DNA of 64,000 nt from Mitsuaria chitosanitabida ATCC BAA-476 = NBRC 102408 (GTDB lineage Bacteria; Pseudomonadota; Gammaproteobacteria; Burkholderiales; Burkholderiaceae_C), in contig NZ_BCYP01000040.1 of assembly GCF_001598255.1 (NCBI RefSeq), positions 62,001-126,000 on the forward strand, read 5' to 3'. Shown here piece after piece: positions 19,022 to 29,532 of this stretch (its first letter is position 1; each line of letters opens with the position of its first letter). Position numbers and translations under genes: made by a program. The notes under the pieces were generated by a model. It searched no databases. It had not been told where the DNA came from and was given only the letters and a program-made list of their open reading frames with translations.

Positions 19022-19672
19022 ATGAACACGCATGACGAGCGGCCCGCGCTGCACGCGCTGAACGCCCTCTACGGCCGCCGCGCGGCGGTCTACGACTACG
19101 AGCTGATGCCGGTGGCGCCGCTGCGCCGCGAGGCGATCGCGGCGCTGGCGCTGCGGCCCGGCGACACGGTGCTGGACATCGGCGCCGGCACCGGTCTGAG
19201 CCTGCCCGGGCTGTGCGAGGCGGTCGGCCCGGCCGGCCGCGTCGTCGCCGTCGAGCCCTGCGAGGCCATGATGCGTCAGGCCCGGCAACGCTCCCGCGCC
19301 GGCCACTTGGGCGCCCCGGTGGACTTCCTGGCCGCCGCGGCCGAGGACGCGCCTTATGAGGCCGTGCTCGGCGACCGGCGCGCGGACGCCGCGCTGTTCT
19401 TCTTCACCCACGACGTGCTGCAGAGCCTGGCGGCGCTGGAGCGCGCGCTGGCGGTGCTCAAGCCGGGCGGGCGCGTCGTCGCCGCGGGGCTGGTCTGGGC
19501 GCCCCCCTGGCTCCCGCTGAGCAACCTGTTCGTGCTGGGGGCGGCGGTGCATTCGGTGACACGCATGGACGGACTGGACTGCCCGTGGCGGCAGCTCGAG
19601 GCCCGGATGAAAGAAGCGGAGGTCGAGCGCCGCTGGCTCGCCTCCGCTTATCTGCTGCGGGGACGGCGCTGA
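19022..19672 (+). CDS. Class I SAM-dependent methyltransferase
   Basis: A 216-residue protein with the UbiE-like methyltransferase fold. Motif I is VLDIGAGTGLSLPGL; the acidic end of strand 2 is VVAVEP, and the post-II segment reads LKPGGRVVAAG. The substrate cannot be told from sequence. A phospholipid or small-molecule acceptor is suggested by the N-terminal ALYGRRAAVYDYELMPVAP, reminiscent of phosphatidylethanolamine methyltransferases, but this is weak. The ribosome site AAAGGGAG precedes the ATG. It is divergent from the secreted hypothetical protein. Confidence 0.82.
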   Translation: MNTHDERPALHALNALYGRRAAVYDYELMPVAPLRREAIAALALRPGDTVLDIGAGTGLSLPGLCEAVGPAGRVVAVEPCEAMMRQARQRSRAGHLGAPVDFLAAAAEDAPYEAVLGDRRADAALFFFTHDVLQSLAALERALAVLKPGGRVVAAGLVWAPPWLPLSNLFVLGAAVHSVTRMDGLDCPWRQLEARMKEAEVERRWLASAYLLRGRR

Positions 19673-19714
19673 GCCGTCCCGCCTGCCGTCGCGTCCCGGG
19701 GGCCCGGTCCTCGT

Positions 19715-20128
19715 TCAATCCTCCAGCGGGATGAAGATCCACATCAGCAGGTAGAGCAGCGGCCCGACGCCCGCGCACAGCGTCAGTCCGACGAAGACGA
19801 TGCGCCAGAACCAGGACGCGATGCCGGTGAGCCGCGCGATGCCGCCGCACACGCCGCCCAGCCAGCGATCGTCACGGCTGCGGCGCAGCGCGTTGATCGC
19901 GTTGACGGCGGGCGCGCCGCCCTGCGGGGTCGCGTAGCGCGCCGAGCCGTGGGCCGCGCTGCCGGGGCCGTAGGCGGTGCCGTCGGGACCGGTGGCGGTC
20001 CAGGCCCCGGAGGCGCTGGCGCCCTCGCCGCCCAGCACGCGGGCCTTGGCCTTGGCGAACTCCTCGTCGCTGAGGATGCCGCGCTGATGCAGATCGGCCA
20101 GTCGGTTGAGTTCTTCGCTGTCGGACAT
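19715..20128 (-). CDS. SHOCT and PspC domain membrane protein
   Basis: A 137-residue protein. Residues 1-33 form a SHOCT helix pair (LADLHQRGILSDEEFAKAKA); a Gly/Ala/Ser-rich linker follows. The C-terminal half is a PspC domain (WLGGVCGGIARLTGI, then two hydrophobic segments ending in LLMWIFIPLED). PspC-type proteins act at the inner membrane in envelope stress. No psp neighbours are seen. The start at the SHOCT Met has AAAGGAGCCCC upstream on the minus strand. Confidence 0.85.
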   Translation of the reverse strand: MSDSEELNRLADLHQRGILSDEEFAKAKARVLGGEGASASGAWTATGPDGTAYGPGSAAHGSARYATPQGGAPAVNAINALRRSRDDRWLGGVCGGIARLTGIASWFWRIVFVGLTLCAGVGPLLYLLMWIFIPLED

Positions 20129-20297
20129 GGGGCTCCTTTCGATGTCGGCGGCATCTGCTGATGCCATGTGGCGAAGACTACGCATCGGGTTCCCTCGGCG
20201 CGCGGCGCATGCGACCAACTGCAGCGAGGCGCGATACGGCGCGGGGACCGCGCGACGGGCGACACGACGAGCGGCGCCAGGGCCTACGATGCGCGCC

Positions 20298-20987
20298 ATG
20301 ACCTCCCTCGCCACCATCGAACTGCAAACCCGCGAGACCCCTCGCTTCAGCATCCTCGTGCTGCACGGCCTGGGCGCGGACGGCAACGACTTCGTGCCGG
20401 TGTGCCAGGCGCTGGACCTGCGTCCGGTGCTGGCCCATGGCGGCCTGCGATTCGTCCTGCCGACCGCGCCGGAGATCCCGGTGACCCTCAACGGCGGCAT
20501 GCGCATGCGCGCCTGGTACGACATCCGCAACGGCGACCTGACCCGGCGCGAGGACGCCGACGGCGTGCGCGCCTCGCAGGCGCTGATCGAGGACCTGATC
20601 GCCCGCGAGGAGCGCGAGCACGGCATCCCGCCGGAGCGCGTCGTGCTGATGGGCTTCTCGCAGGGCTGCGCGATGACGCTGATGACCGGGCTGCGCCACC
20701 CGCGCAAGCTCGCTGGGCTGGTGGGCCTCTCCGGCTACCTGCCGCTGCTGGAGACCACCGAGGCCGAACGCCACGCCGCCAACGCGGACACCCCCATCTT
20801 CATGGCGCACGGCACGAACGACGGTGTCGTGGTGCCGGCCCGCGCGCAGGCCTCGCTGGCCGAGCTGCGCCGCCTCGGCCACGAGGTCGAATGGCACGAG
20901 TACCCGATGGCCCACGAGGTCAGCATGGACGAGATCCAGGCCCTGCAGGCCTGGCTGGAGAAGACGCTGACGGCCGCCGCCGGCTGA
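20298..20987 (+). CDS. Carboxylesterase / phospholipase (alpha/beta hydrolase)
   Basis: A 229-residue esterase of the EstB/acyl-protein thioesterase family. The oxyanion block LHGLGADGNDF, nucleophile elbow GFSQGC, aspartate in HGTNDGVV and histidine in PMAHEVS complete the catalytic triad. No signal peptide, so it is cytosolic. An in-frame ATG lies 9 bases earlier; the later one is used because it begins the family N-terminus. A TACGAT box ends only 8 bases before it, so the message may have almost no leader. Substrate unknown. Confidence 0.88.
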   Translation: MTSLATIELQTRETPRFSILVLHGLGADGNDFVPVCQALDLRPVLAHGGLRFVLPTAPEIPVTLNGGMRMRAWYDIRNGDLTRREDADGVRASQALIEDLIAREEREHGIPPERVVLMGFSQGCAMTLMTGLRHPRKLAGLVGLSGYLPLLETTEAERHAANADTPIFMAHGTNDGVVVPARAQASLAELRRLGHEVEWHEYPMAHEVSMDEIQALQAWLEKTLTAAAG

Positions 20988-21124
20988 GCCCGCGCGGGCG
21001 CAGAGCCGATCGCGCGAGCGGCCTCCGGCCGCTTGCGGCGAGCACCGCACAACCGAGGCCCGCGGCCCCGGGATCGGGCCCGAAACCTCGGGAATGTCTT
21101 TGTTCCGGACAGGGGGGCGCTTGC

Positions 21125-21130
21125 TATAAC
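21125..21130 (+). promoter_or_regulatory. -10 box immediately before the S9 peptidase start
   Basis: TATAAC ends 8 bases before the ATG, with TTGTTC 19 bp upstream as a possible -35. If used, the transcript would start one or two bases from the ATG, making a leaderless message. Confidence 0.4.
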
Positions 21131-21138
21131 CCCGCCCC

Positions 21139-24447
<3,309 letters not shown>

Positions 24448-24471
24448 GCCGCGACGCAGGCCGCTCGGAAG

Positions 24472-24618
24472 CCCCTCGCCCGCTGGCGGGAGAGGGGTTG
24501 GGGTGAGGGCCGGTGAGTGGCCAGAGCGCGAGTCGATGCCAAGCCGACTGCGATTGGCGCTCCGCAGCCTGCGACGGCCCTCACCCCCCGCCCTCTCCCA
24601 CTTCGTGGGCGAGGGAGC
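24472..24618. repeat. Pair of REP-like palindromes
   Basis: Two GC-rich elements in opposite orientation, at about 24472-24512 and 24573-24618. Each has a hairpin core (CCCTCGCCC..GGGAGAGGG type) and an arm reading GGTTGGGGTGAGGGC or its complement. They follow the S9 peptidase and may act as its terminator. The family recurs four more times in this window. From 24620 to 24700 there is a short degenerate direct repeat (TGCCTGCTCAA and variants) of no clear function. Confidence 0.75.
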
Positions 24619-24703
24619 CTTGAGCACCTTGCCTGCTCAAGTGCCTTGCCTGCTCAAATGCCGCGCTTGCTCAAATGCCGTGCCATTCAAGCGCCGCGCC
24701 GAC

Positions 24704-25096
24704 TCAAGCGACCGCGTCTTCACCCAGCCGCCCACGCCCCAGGCGCTGCCTCAGCGCTTGCGCCGGTGAGAACATCTCGATCAGCGCCGCCATCATGGCC
24801 TCGGCTTTGACGCTGTTGTCCCCGCCGTAGTTGCAGACGTACACGTCCAGCGTCACCGAGGCGATCTCCGGCCAGGTGTGGAGCGCCGCGTGGGACTCCG
24901 CCAGCAGCAACATGCCCGTCACCCCTCCGGGCTGGCCGTCGAGCGCATCGGGGAAGCGATGCCATTGCTCGCCGACGACGCTCAGCCCGGCGGCTTCGGC
25001 GGCGGCCCGGGTGCGTGACGCGAGCTCGTGCTCATCGAGCAGCAGCGCGGACAGGGTGCAGCCGGACAGGTCGGCGGTGAGATGCAGGCCGTTCAT
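24704..25096 (-). CDS. speD: S-adenosylmethionine decarboxylase proenzyme
   Basis: A 130-residue class 1B (SpeH-like) enzyme. The self-cleavage site is E67-S68 in LLLAESHAALHTWPE; the serine becomes the pyruvoyl cofactor after the chain splits. It produces decarboxylated SAM for spermidine synthesis. The VYVCNYGG cysteine downstream is the family catalytic acid candidate. No speE is adjacent. The N-terminus MNGLHLTADLSGC fits the family, with a somewhat extended C-terminus. Confidence 0.9.
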   Translation of the reverse strand: MNGLHLTADLSGCTLSALLLDEHELASRTRAAAEAAGLSVVGEQWHRFPDALDGQPGGVTGMLLLAESHAALHTWPEIASVTLDVYVCNYGGDNSVKAEAMMAALIEMFSPAQALRQRLGRGRLGEDAVA

Positions 25097-25153
25097 GGCG
25101 GCGCAGTGTAGGGCCGCGGTGAGGGTCTTCGAGCGCTCCGAACAGCCCCGAAC

Positions 25154-25651
25154 TCAGTCGGCGGGCTGGCCGGCCTCGGCGAGCAGCGCGCGGCAGCGCT
25201 CTTCGTGCTGAGCAATCTCCGCCATCGTCACTTCGATGTCGCTGAGCTGCTGGTGCAGCTGCCGGCGATGCTGCTGCAGCACGCCCAGGAAGGCGCGCAG
25301 CTGCGGCACGGTGTCGGCCTGGCTGTCGTACATGTCGACCAGCTGCTTGATCTCCTGCAACGCCAGGCCCAGGCGTTTGCCGCGCAGCGTCAGCTTCAGC
25401 CGCGTGCGGTCGCGCTGCGTGTAGACGCGGTTGCGGCCGGCGCGCGCCGGCGTCAGCAGGCCCATGTCCTCGTAGAAGCGGATCGCGCGGGGGGTGATGT
25501 CGAACTCGGCCGCCAGCTCGGTGATCGTGAACAGCGGACCGGCAGGCTCGCCGCCGTCGGCCGCGTCGCCGGGGCCCGGCAGCGCCTCGTCGGCGGGACC
25601 GCCCGCGGTGGGCGAGGTGTCACCTAGGCTCGGACGCGATTCGGTGCTCAT
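25154..25651 (-). CDS. MerR-family regulator, LiuR-like
   Basis: A 165-residue protein. After about 38 Pro/Gly-rich residues comes the MerR DNA-binding domain: FTITELAAEFDITPRAIRFY, then GRNRVYTQRDRTRLKLTL and RGKRLGLALQEIKQLVDMYD. This sequence is close to LiuR, the repressor of leucine/isovalerate degradation genes in proteobacteria. A coiled coil follows. No metal-binding cysteine cluster is present. It diverges from a metallo-hydrolase, and the spacer contains a LiuR-type operator. The start at 25651 avoids running over that operator. The true regulon is not visible in the window. Confidence 0.82.
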   Translation of the reverse strand: MSTESRPSLGDTSPTAGGPADEALPGPGDAADGGEPAGPLFTITELAAEFDITPRAIRFYEDMGLLTPARAGRNRVYTQRDRTRLKLTLRGKRLGLALQEIKQLVDMYDSQADTVPQLRAFLGVLQQHRRQLHQQLSDIEVTMAEIAQHEERCRALLAEAGQPAD

Positions 25652-25671
25652 GGCTACACTGGCAAATGACG

Positions 25672-25686
25672 TTGACGTAAACGTAA
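25672..25686. promoter_or_regulatory. LiuR-type operator
   Basis: TTGACGT-AA-ACGTAA is a near-perfect inverted repeat around two bases, in the 61-bp spacer between the regulator and the metallo-hydrolase. It matches the TTACGT-NN-ACGTAA style of LiuR sites. A second TGACGT half-site overlaps its left edge, and the direct repeat GTCTAAA GTCTAAA follows. Confidence 0.6.
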
Positions 25687-25712
25687 GTCTAAAGTCTAAA
25701 GAGTCCTCAGCC

Positions 25713-26768
25713 ATGGCCAATCCTCGCGAATCGGAACTCTCCTACCCCCTGGGCGACGCGCTGCCGGCGCCCGGCACGGTCCTCGAGGTCGCCCCCGGGG
25801 TGCGATGGGTCCGGATGGGCTTGCCCTTCGCGCTGGATCACATCAACCTCTGGCTGCTGCGCGACACCCTGGACGGTCGGGAAGGCTGGTCCATCGTGGA
25901 TTGCGGCATCCACAGCGACGCCACGAAGGAGAACTGGGAGCGCGTCTTCGACGCCCACCTGGACGGCCTCCCGGTGCTGCGGGTGCTGGTCACCCACTTC
26001 CATCCCGACCACATGGGCCTGGCGCACTGGCTGACCGAGCGCTGGCAGTGCCGGCTGTGGATCAGCGCGACGGACTACCAACTGGCCAAGCTGGCCTCGT
26101 CCTCGACGGTGGGCATGGGCGGCGACGCGGCGGCGGCCTTCTTCGGCAGCCACGGGCTGAGCGATCCCGAGGCACTGGCCAAGATCCGAGGCCGCGCGAG
26201 CTACTACCCGAGCATGGTGCCCGCGGTGCCGTCGGCTTTCCGGCGGCTGCTGGACGGGATGACGGTCGAGATCGGCGGACACCGCTGGCGCTGCCTGGTC
26301 GGCTACGGCCACGCGCCCGAGCACATCAGCCTGTTCAGCGAGTCCCTGGGGATCCTGATCTCCGGCGACATGGTGCTGCCGCGCATCTCGACCAACGTCT
26401 CGGTGGTGGACGTCGAGCCCGAGGCCGATCCGCTGACGCTGTACCTGGACTCGCTCGAGCGCCTGCTGCCGCTGCCCGAGGACACGCTGGTGCTGCCGGC
26501 GCACGGCAAGCCCTTCCGCGGCCTGCGCGCGCGCATCGACCAGCTGCAGGAACACCACGCCGAGCGCCTGGCCGAGGTCGTCGAGGCCTGCAGCGCCAAG
26601 CCTTGCCATGCGGCGGAGTTGCTGCCGATGATGTTCCGGCGTCCGCTGGACCTGCATCAGACGACCTTCGCCATGGGCGAGGCCGTCGCCCACCTGAACC
26701 GGCTGTGGCTGGCGGGCACGCTGACGCGGTCGCTGGACCCGGATGGCGTCTACCGCTTCTCGGCCTGA
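25713..26768 (+). CDS. MBL-fold metallo-hydrolase
   Basis: A 351-residue metallo-beta-lactamase-fold hydrolase. The metal motif THFHPDHMG (HXHXDH) lies near residue 96, GHAPEHIS supplies a further ligand, and SGDMVLP and LPAHGKPF complete the set. The C-terminal segment forms the helical domain seen in LACTB2-like thioester or glyoxalase-type enzymes. The substrate is unknown; its position beside a LiuR-like regulator and operator suggests acyl-CoA or branched-chain catabolism. The start at ATG 25713 lies right after the shared operator. Confidence 0.85.
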   Translation: MANPRESELSYPLGDALPAPGTVLEVAPGVRWVRMGLPFALDHINLWLLRDTLDGREGWSIVDCGIHSDATKENWERVFDAHLDGLPVLRVLVTHFHPDHMGLAHWLTERWQCRLWISATDYQLAKLASSSTVGMGGDAAAAFFGSHGLSDPEALAKIRGRASYYPSMVPAVPSAFRRLLDGMTVEIGGHRWRCLVGYGHAPEHISLFSESLGILISGDMVLPRISTNVSVVDVEPEADPLTLYLDSLERLLPLPEDTLVLPAHGKPFRGLRARIDQLQEHHAERLAEVVEACSAKPCHAAELLPMMFRRPLDLHQTTFAMGEAVAHLNRLWLAGTLTRSLDPDGVYRFSA

Positions 26769-27115
26769 GCACGGTCGAGCACGGTCGAGCGCGATCGGCC
26801 CGTCGCCTGATCGGCGGTGGGCGCGTGGTGTCGGTGGGGGATCTGTCCGAGAGAGGAATCAGTCGCCGCCACCCCGATCGGGGCAGCGGCGCTGAGCCTT
26901 GTATGCATCAGTTTGTCGGTTGTCGGCGCGGGTCGACCGGAGCAGCCTGGCGGCTGGGGGACCCTGGCGCCGCCGGGAGGAAACCGCTTTCGCGACAGAC
27001 CTCAGATGCGGTGATGACAGCGCTGGCGAGTGTGCTCGCCACTCATTTGAGCTACAAGCCCCCCCAAAGGGGGAAACAAGAACTCCTCACGTTACCGTCG
27101 TAAGTTATTGACGGG
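26769..27115. other. Gene-free 347-bp spacer
   Basis: No credible gene is seen. It opens with a 10-bp direct repeat (CGAGCACGGT, two and a half copies). Two small hairpins lie near the right end: GGCGAG/CTCGCC at 27025-27040 and CCCCC-AAA-GGGGG near 27061-27073. The latter pair sits between convergent genes and may help termination. Confidence 0.4.
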
Positions 27116-28015
27116 TCAGGCCTCGTCCATCAGCGGCAGCACCGCCTGCTTGAGGCGGTCGCGAGCGAGTTCGTAATCCGGCATCACCGAGCGCACCACC
27201 GCCCAGAAGCGCGGGCTGTGGTTCATCTCCTTGAGATGGGCCAGTTCATGCGCGACGACGTAGTCGATCAGCGCCGGAGAGAAATGGATGAGCCGCCAGT
27301 TCAGCCGGATCATCCCGTCGGCGCTGGCGCTGCCCCAGCGCGTCTGCGCCGAGGACAGCCTCAGCCCGGCCATGGTCACGCCCAGCGGCTCGGCGAAGTG
27401 GCGGCAGCGCTGCTCGAAGCGCTGGCGCGCCTGGCGCTGCAGCCAGGCCTGCACCGTGTCGCGGATCTGGTCGGGTGCCGCGTCCTGCGGCAGACCCACG
27501 TAGAGCATGCGACGCGCGACGCTGGCCAGCGTCGGCTGGGGATCGGCCTGACCCTCGTCGAGCCGGACGCCCGTCAGCGACGGATCCAGCACCACGATCA
27601 GCGGCTCGCCCAGATACGGGAGCGAGCAGCCGTCGCCCCAGTGCACGCGCGCGGCCTGCGTGCGGCGAGCGCGCTCACGCTGCTCGACCAGCTTGCGCAG
27701 GATCCACTCACCCTTCTGCTGGAGCGCGTTGTCGATGTCGCCCAGCGGCACCCATTTCGGGGCGGACACGCGCAGGCCGTCCTCGCTCACCGTGAAGCCA
27801 ATGCTGCGGCGACGCGCGCGCTTGAGTTCGTAGGGAATCGCCTGCCCCTGCAGCAAGACCTGGCGCGTACTGGCGCCGTCGGCGCGCGCGCGGGGCGGCG
27901 GGACGACGGGTTCAGGCGCGGGACGCGGCGGCGTGGGCTCGGGCTCGCTGTCGAAGAGCGACAGCTGGGTGAAGTTCAGCAGTCCGGCCAGGCCCCGCAG
28001 TTTGGAGGGGAGCAT
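27116..28015 (-). CDS. YgjP/SprT-like zinc metallopeptidase (DUF45)
   Basis: A 299-residue cytosolic protein. The zinc motif is HELAHLKEMNHSPRFW near the C-terminus (HExxH with a downstream histidine), the signature of the YgjP/DUF45 group, often linked to restriction or DNA-repair contexts. The preceding LSSAQTRWGSASADGMIRLN block is also characteristic. The N-terminal 45 residues are Pro-rich. It is the last gene of a leftward series starting at corC, 15 bp after plsC. Its protein substrate is unknown. Confidence 0.85.
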   Translation of the reverse strand: MLPSKLRGLAGLLNFTQLSLFDSEPEPTPPRPAPEPVVPPPRARADGASTRQVLLQGQAIPYELKRARRRSIGFTVSEDGLRVSAPKWVPLGDIDNALQQKGEWILRKLVEQRERARRTQAARVHWGDGCSLPYLGEPLIVVLDPSLTGVRLDEGQADPQPTLASVARRMLYVGLPQDAAPDQIRDTVQAWLQRQARQRFEQRCRHFAEPLGVTMAGLRLSSAQTRWGSASADGMIRLNWRLIHFSPALIDYVVAHELAHLKEMNHSPRFWAVVRSVMPDYELARDRLKQAVLPLMDEA

Positions 28016-28030
28016 GGTCTGCGAGTGTAG

Positions 28031-28822
28031 TCAGGCCTTCGCCGGAGCGGGAGGCGGCGCCGAGGTCGCGGTGCCCGCCTCGCCCGCCGGATAGGCGGCC
28101 GGATCGAGCACGCGCATCTCGGTCTCGATCCACTGCTGCACGTCCTTCATCAGCTCGGCCGGGGTGCGGCCGGCGCTGGGGATCATCGGGCCGATCGACA
28201 CGTCGATCACGCCCGGGCGCAGCAGGAAGCTCTTGCGCGGCCAGCACACGGCGGAGTTCATCGCGATGGGCACGACCGGCTGGCCGGTCTCGACCGCCAG
28301 GCGGGTGCCGCCGCTCTTGTATTCGCCGGCCTTGCCACGCGCCACGCGCGTGCCTTCCGGGAACATGATCACCCAGTTGCCCTGGGCGGTGATGCGCTTG
28401 CCCTGCGCGGCCACCTTGTTCCAGGCCTCGCTGCGCTTGCTGCGGTCGATGTGGATCATGTCCAGCCGCGCCATGGCCCAGCCGAAGAAGGGGATGTAGA
28501 TCAGCTCGCGCTTGAAGACGTAGGCCAGCGGGCGCGGCATCAGCATCGGGTAGGCGAAGGTCTCCCAGGTCGACTGGTGCTTGGACAGCAGGATGGCCGA
28601 CTGCTGGGGGTCGCTGGGCAGGTTGTCCATGCCGCGCACGCGCCAGTGCACGCCGCAGATCAGCTTGGCGCCCCAGATGGCCACGCGCAGCCAGCCGGCG
28701 CACATCCAGTAGAGCTGGGTGCTGTTCAGGAACAGCGAGCACACCACGACCGCGGTGCCCCAGGGGACGACGGTGACGATCAGGTAGAGGACGAAGAGAA
28801 GGGAACGCAGGGCGATGAGCAT
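28031..28822 (-). CDS. plsC: 1-acyl-sn-glycerol-3-phosphate acyltransferase
   Basis: A 263-residue inner-membrane acyltransferase that makes phosphatidic acid from lysophosphatidic acid. An N-terminal hydrophobic segment (3-35) precedes motif I SKHQSTWE (an HX4E variant common in this order), motif II YVFKRELIYIPFFGW, motif III FPEGTR and motif IV VVPIAMNS. The C-terminus is a Pro/Ala-rich tail. The start shares an A with the upstream stop (TGATG), so translation is coupled to gmhB. Confidence 0.92.
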   Translation of the reverse strand: MLIALRSLLFVLYLIVTVVPWGTAVVVCSLFLNSTQLYWMCAGWLRVAIWGAKLICGVHWRVRGMDNLPSDPQQSAILLSKHQSTWETFAYPMLMPRPLAYVFKRELIYIPFFGWAMARLDMIHIDRSKRSEAWNKVAAQGKRITAQGNWVIMFPEGTRVARGKAGEYKSGGTRLAVETGQPVVPIAMNSAVCWPRKSFLLRPGVIDVSIGPMIPSAGRTPAELMKDVQQWIETEMRVLDPAAYPAGEAGTATSAPPPAPAKA

Positions 28823-29472
28823 CAGCTCAGATCTCCGGGGCCGGTGGACGGTTCGATGGATTCGCCGCGCGACTCGGCGCGCGCGCGGCGGTCCTGGAGG
28901 ATGAGCGCGTCGGCGAACGCGGCCAGGTCCTGATGCACGCGGGTGCCGGGCACCAGCGCGAGCTGCTCTTGCAATTGCGCCTCGTCGACGTCGCCCAGCC
29001 GGTCGCCGCGCAGCAGGTGTGGCACGCAGCCCGCGTTGCGCGCGGTCTGCACGTCGCGCACGCTGGCGCCGACCATGTGCACCTGCGGGAGGTCCACGCT
29101 GAAGCGCTCGCCGATCTGCTCCAGCAGGCCGGGCAACGGCTTGCGGCAGTTGCAGTTCTCTTCCGGCGCATGCGGGCAGAAGAAGGCGGCGTCCAGACGA
29201 CCGCCCTTCTCCGCCAGCAGCTGGTTCAGCCGGAGGTGGACCGCGTTCAGCGAGGCCATGTCCAGCAGGCCGCGGCCGATGCCGGGCTGGTTCGTCGCCA
29301 GCACCGTGTGCCAGCCCGCGTGGTTCAGCCGCGCGACGGCCTCGAGCGCGCCGGGCAGCGGCTCAAGTTCCTCGGGCGATTTGACGTGGTCGTCGCGGTA
29401 GCGGTTGATCGTGCCGTCGCGGCCCAGGATCACCAGCTTCATGCCATGCGGATGGTCGGACCGGGTGGGCAT
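28822..29472 (-). CDS. GmhB-like HAD protein with missing catalytic aspartates
   Basis: A 216-residue member of the heptose 1,7-bisphosphate phosphatase family, which normally dephosphorylates the LPS heptose precursor. The fold markers are present: ATNQPGIGRG, the zinc site C99-P-H101 and C107-N-C109, and the CRKPLPG lysine. But HAD motif I reads ILGRDGT, with Gly17 where the nucleophilic Asp belongs, and motif IV reads MVGASVRD, with Ala136 for the magnesium-binding Asp. Both codons (GGC, GCC) are one step from GAC. As read, the protein should be catalytically dead. The start has GGAG upstream. Gene position between glyS and plsC is the standard one for gmhB. Confidence 0.85.
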   Translation of the reverse strand: MPTRSDHPHGMKLVILGRDGTINRYRDDHVKSPEELEPLPGALEAVARLNHAGWHTVLATNQPGIGRGLLDMASLNAVHLRLNQLLAEKGGRLDAAFFCPHAPEENCNCRKPLPGLLEQIGERFSVDLPQVHMVGASVRDVQTARNAGCVPHLLRGDRLGDVDEAQLQEQLALVPGTRVHQDLAAFADALILQDRRARAESRGESIEPSTGPGDLS

Positions 29473-29532
29473 CGAGGTCTCCGGTGAGCGTGGATCAGAG
29501 GGTCAGTGGAACGACGACGGACGATCCAGGGA

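Noticed and set aside
24620-24703. Degenerate TGCCTGCTCAA direct repeat
   Set aside because: Only three weak copies, no wider structure and no link to a gene; noted but not scored as a finding.
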